From positions 1-21,779 of the IMG/VR virus record IMGVR_UViG_3300025362_000051: 21,779 bases of DNA. One strand, written 5' to 3'. The notes beneath the pieces were generated by a model. That model saw nothing but the letters and a program-made list of their open reading frames with translations. It was not told the DNA's origin and did not search any database. The stretch is from a virus. Every line of letters starts with the position of its first letter. Position 1 is the first letter of the stretch. Shown one piece after another: positions 21,613 through 21,779 of the stretch. The translations under genes and the position numbers were made by a program.

Positions 21613-21779
21613 CATTTCTAGTACACGTTTGATCTGATCCATACAGCCAACAGGGTTTGATTTCAGCATTGCTCCGGTATAGCGCAAGATGATCCAGCCT
21701 TCTTCAATCGCAGCATTTATCTTCTCGTAGTCAGCGTCCTTCGTGTGCCTGCCGACCACGACGCACCTGTTCAGCTTCT
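21595..21779 (-). CDS. Nuclease-like protein, C-terminal part (5' end outside window)
   Basis: Reading the - strand from the end of the window gives 60 residues before a TAG whose last base is at 21595. The segment VVVGRHTKDADYEKINAAIE and GWIILRYTGAMLKSNPVGCM, then DQIKRVLEMRR, has the 'K.NAA...GW.vLR.T..M' order seen at the ends of small phage endonucleases of the VRR-NUC/Holliday-junction-resolvase class. That class is a suggestion from pattern only, because the catalytic part lies beyond the window. It is the only clear - strand gene here and faces the regulator gene tail to tail. Confidence 0.62.
   Translation of the reverse strand, partial: KLNRCVVVGRHTKDADYEKINAAIEEGWIILRYTGAMLKSNPVGCMDQIKRVLEMRRGST

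Noticed and set aside
1-21779. CRISPR arrays, tRNA genes, insertion sequences, integrase or attachment site
   Set aside because: I looked in the gaps between genes and found no repeat array, no cloverleaf, no transposase or integrase product. The gaps are too short for most of these.

Overview
The window is one stretch of a double-stranded DNA tailed bacteriophage (or prophage) genome with a long, probably non-contractile tail. All genes but one lie on the + strand, packed with 1-4 base overlaps and Shine-Dalgarno sequences close to the GGAGG type. Start codons include ATG, GTG and TTG. Base composition looks balanced, near half G+C by eye. Signal peptides, lipoboxes and sigma70-type promoters point to a bacterial host, but nothing in the sequence names it.

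Layout. 1-4831, head and tail tube: HK97-fold major capsid protein (5' end outside the window), a small protein after the capsid gene, gp6-like connector, head-closure protein, HK97 gp10-like protein, tail terminator, and two related tail-tube-like proteins, the second with an inserted carbohydrate-binding-like domain. 4839-5803: tail assembly chaperone pair joined by a canonical -1 slippery site (GGGAAAC at 5477-5483). 5805-10946: a 1713-residue tape measure protein. 10943-15042, tail tip and adsorption: hub-like protein, small beta protein, a fibronectin-type tail protein whose natural C-terminus lies in the -1 frame behind a run of eight G followed by a hairpin, and a protein with a chitin-binding-like module. 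15052-15999: a coiled-coil protein, an XhlA-like membrane protein and a holin-like protein. 16042-16820: a transcription unit with its own extended -10 promoter and a strong terminator, carrying a small phage protein and a secreted protein. 16930-18295: two lipoproteins, one with a PKD domain. 18295-19496: small unknown proteins. 19477-21310: GpA-type large terminase and an overlapping 72-residue protein. 21319-21609: strong promoter, a ribbon-helix-helix regulator and a terminator, convergent with a nuclease-like gene on the - strand that runs off the window.

The capsid-to-tip genes should act together in virion assembly, and the membrane genes at 15.4-16.0 kb in lysis, although no endolysin is visible. 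The exported protein and the two lipoproteins look like cargo that modifies the host envelope rather than virion parts. The most notable points are two independent -1 frameshift candidates in one structural operon (the one in the adsorption protein seems unusual), the promoter-terminator bounded secreted-protein unit next to two phage lipoproteins, and a large terminase gene separated from the capsid genes by the whole tail and lysis region.
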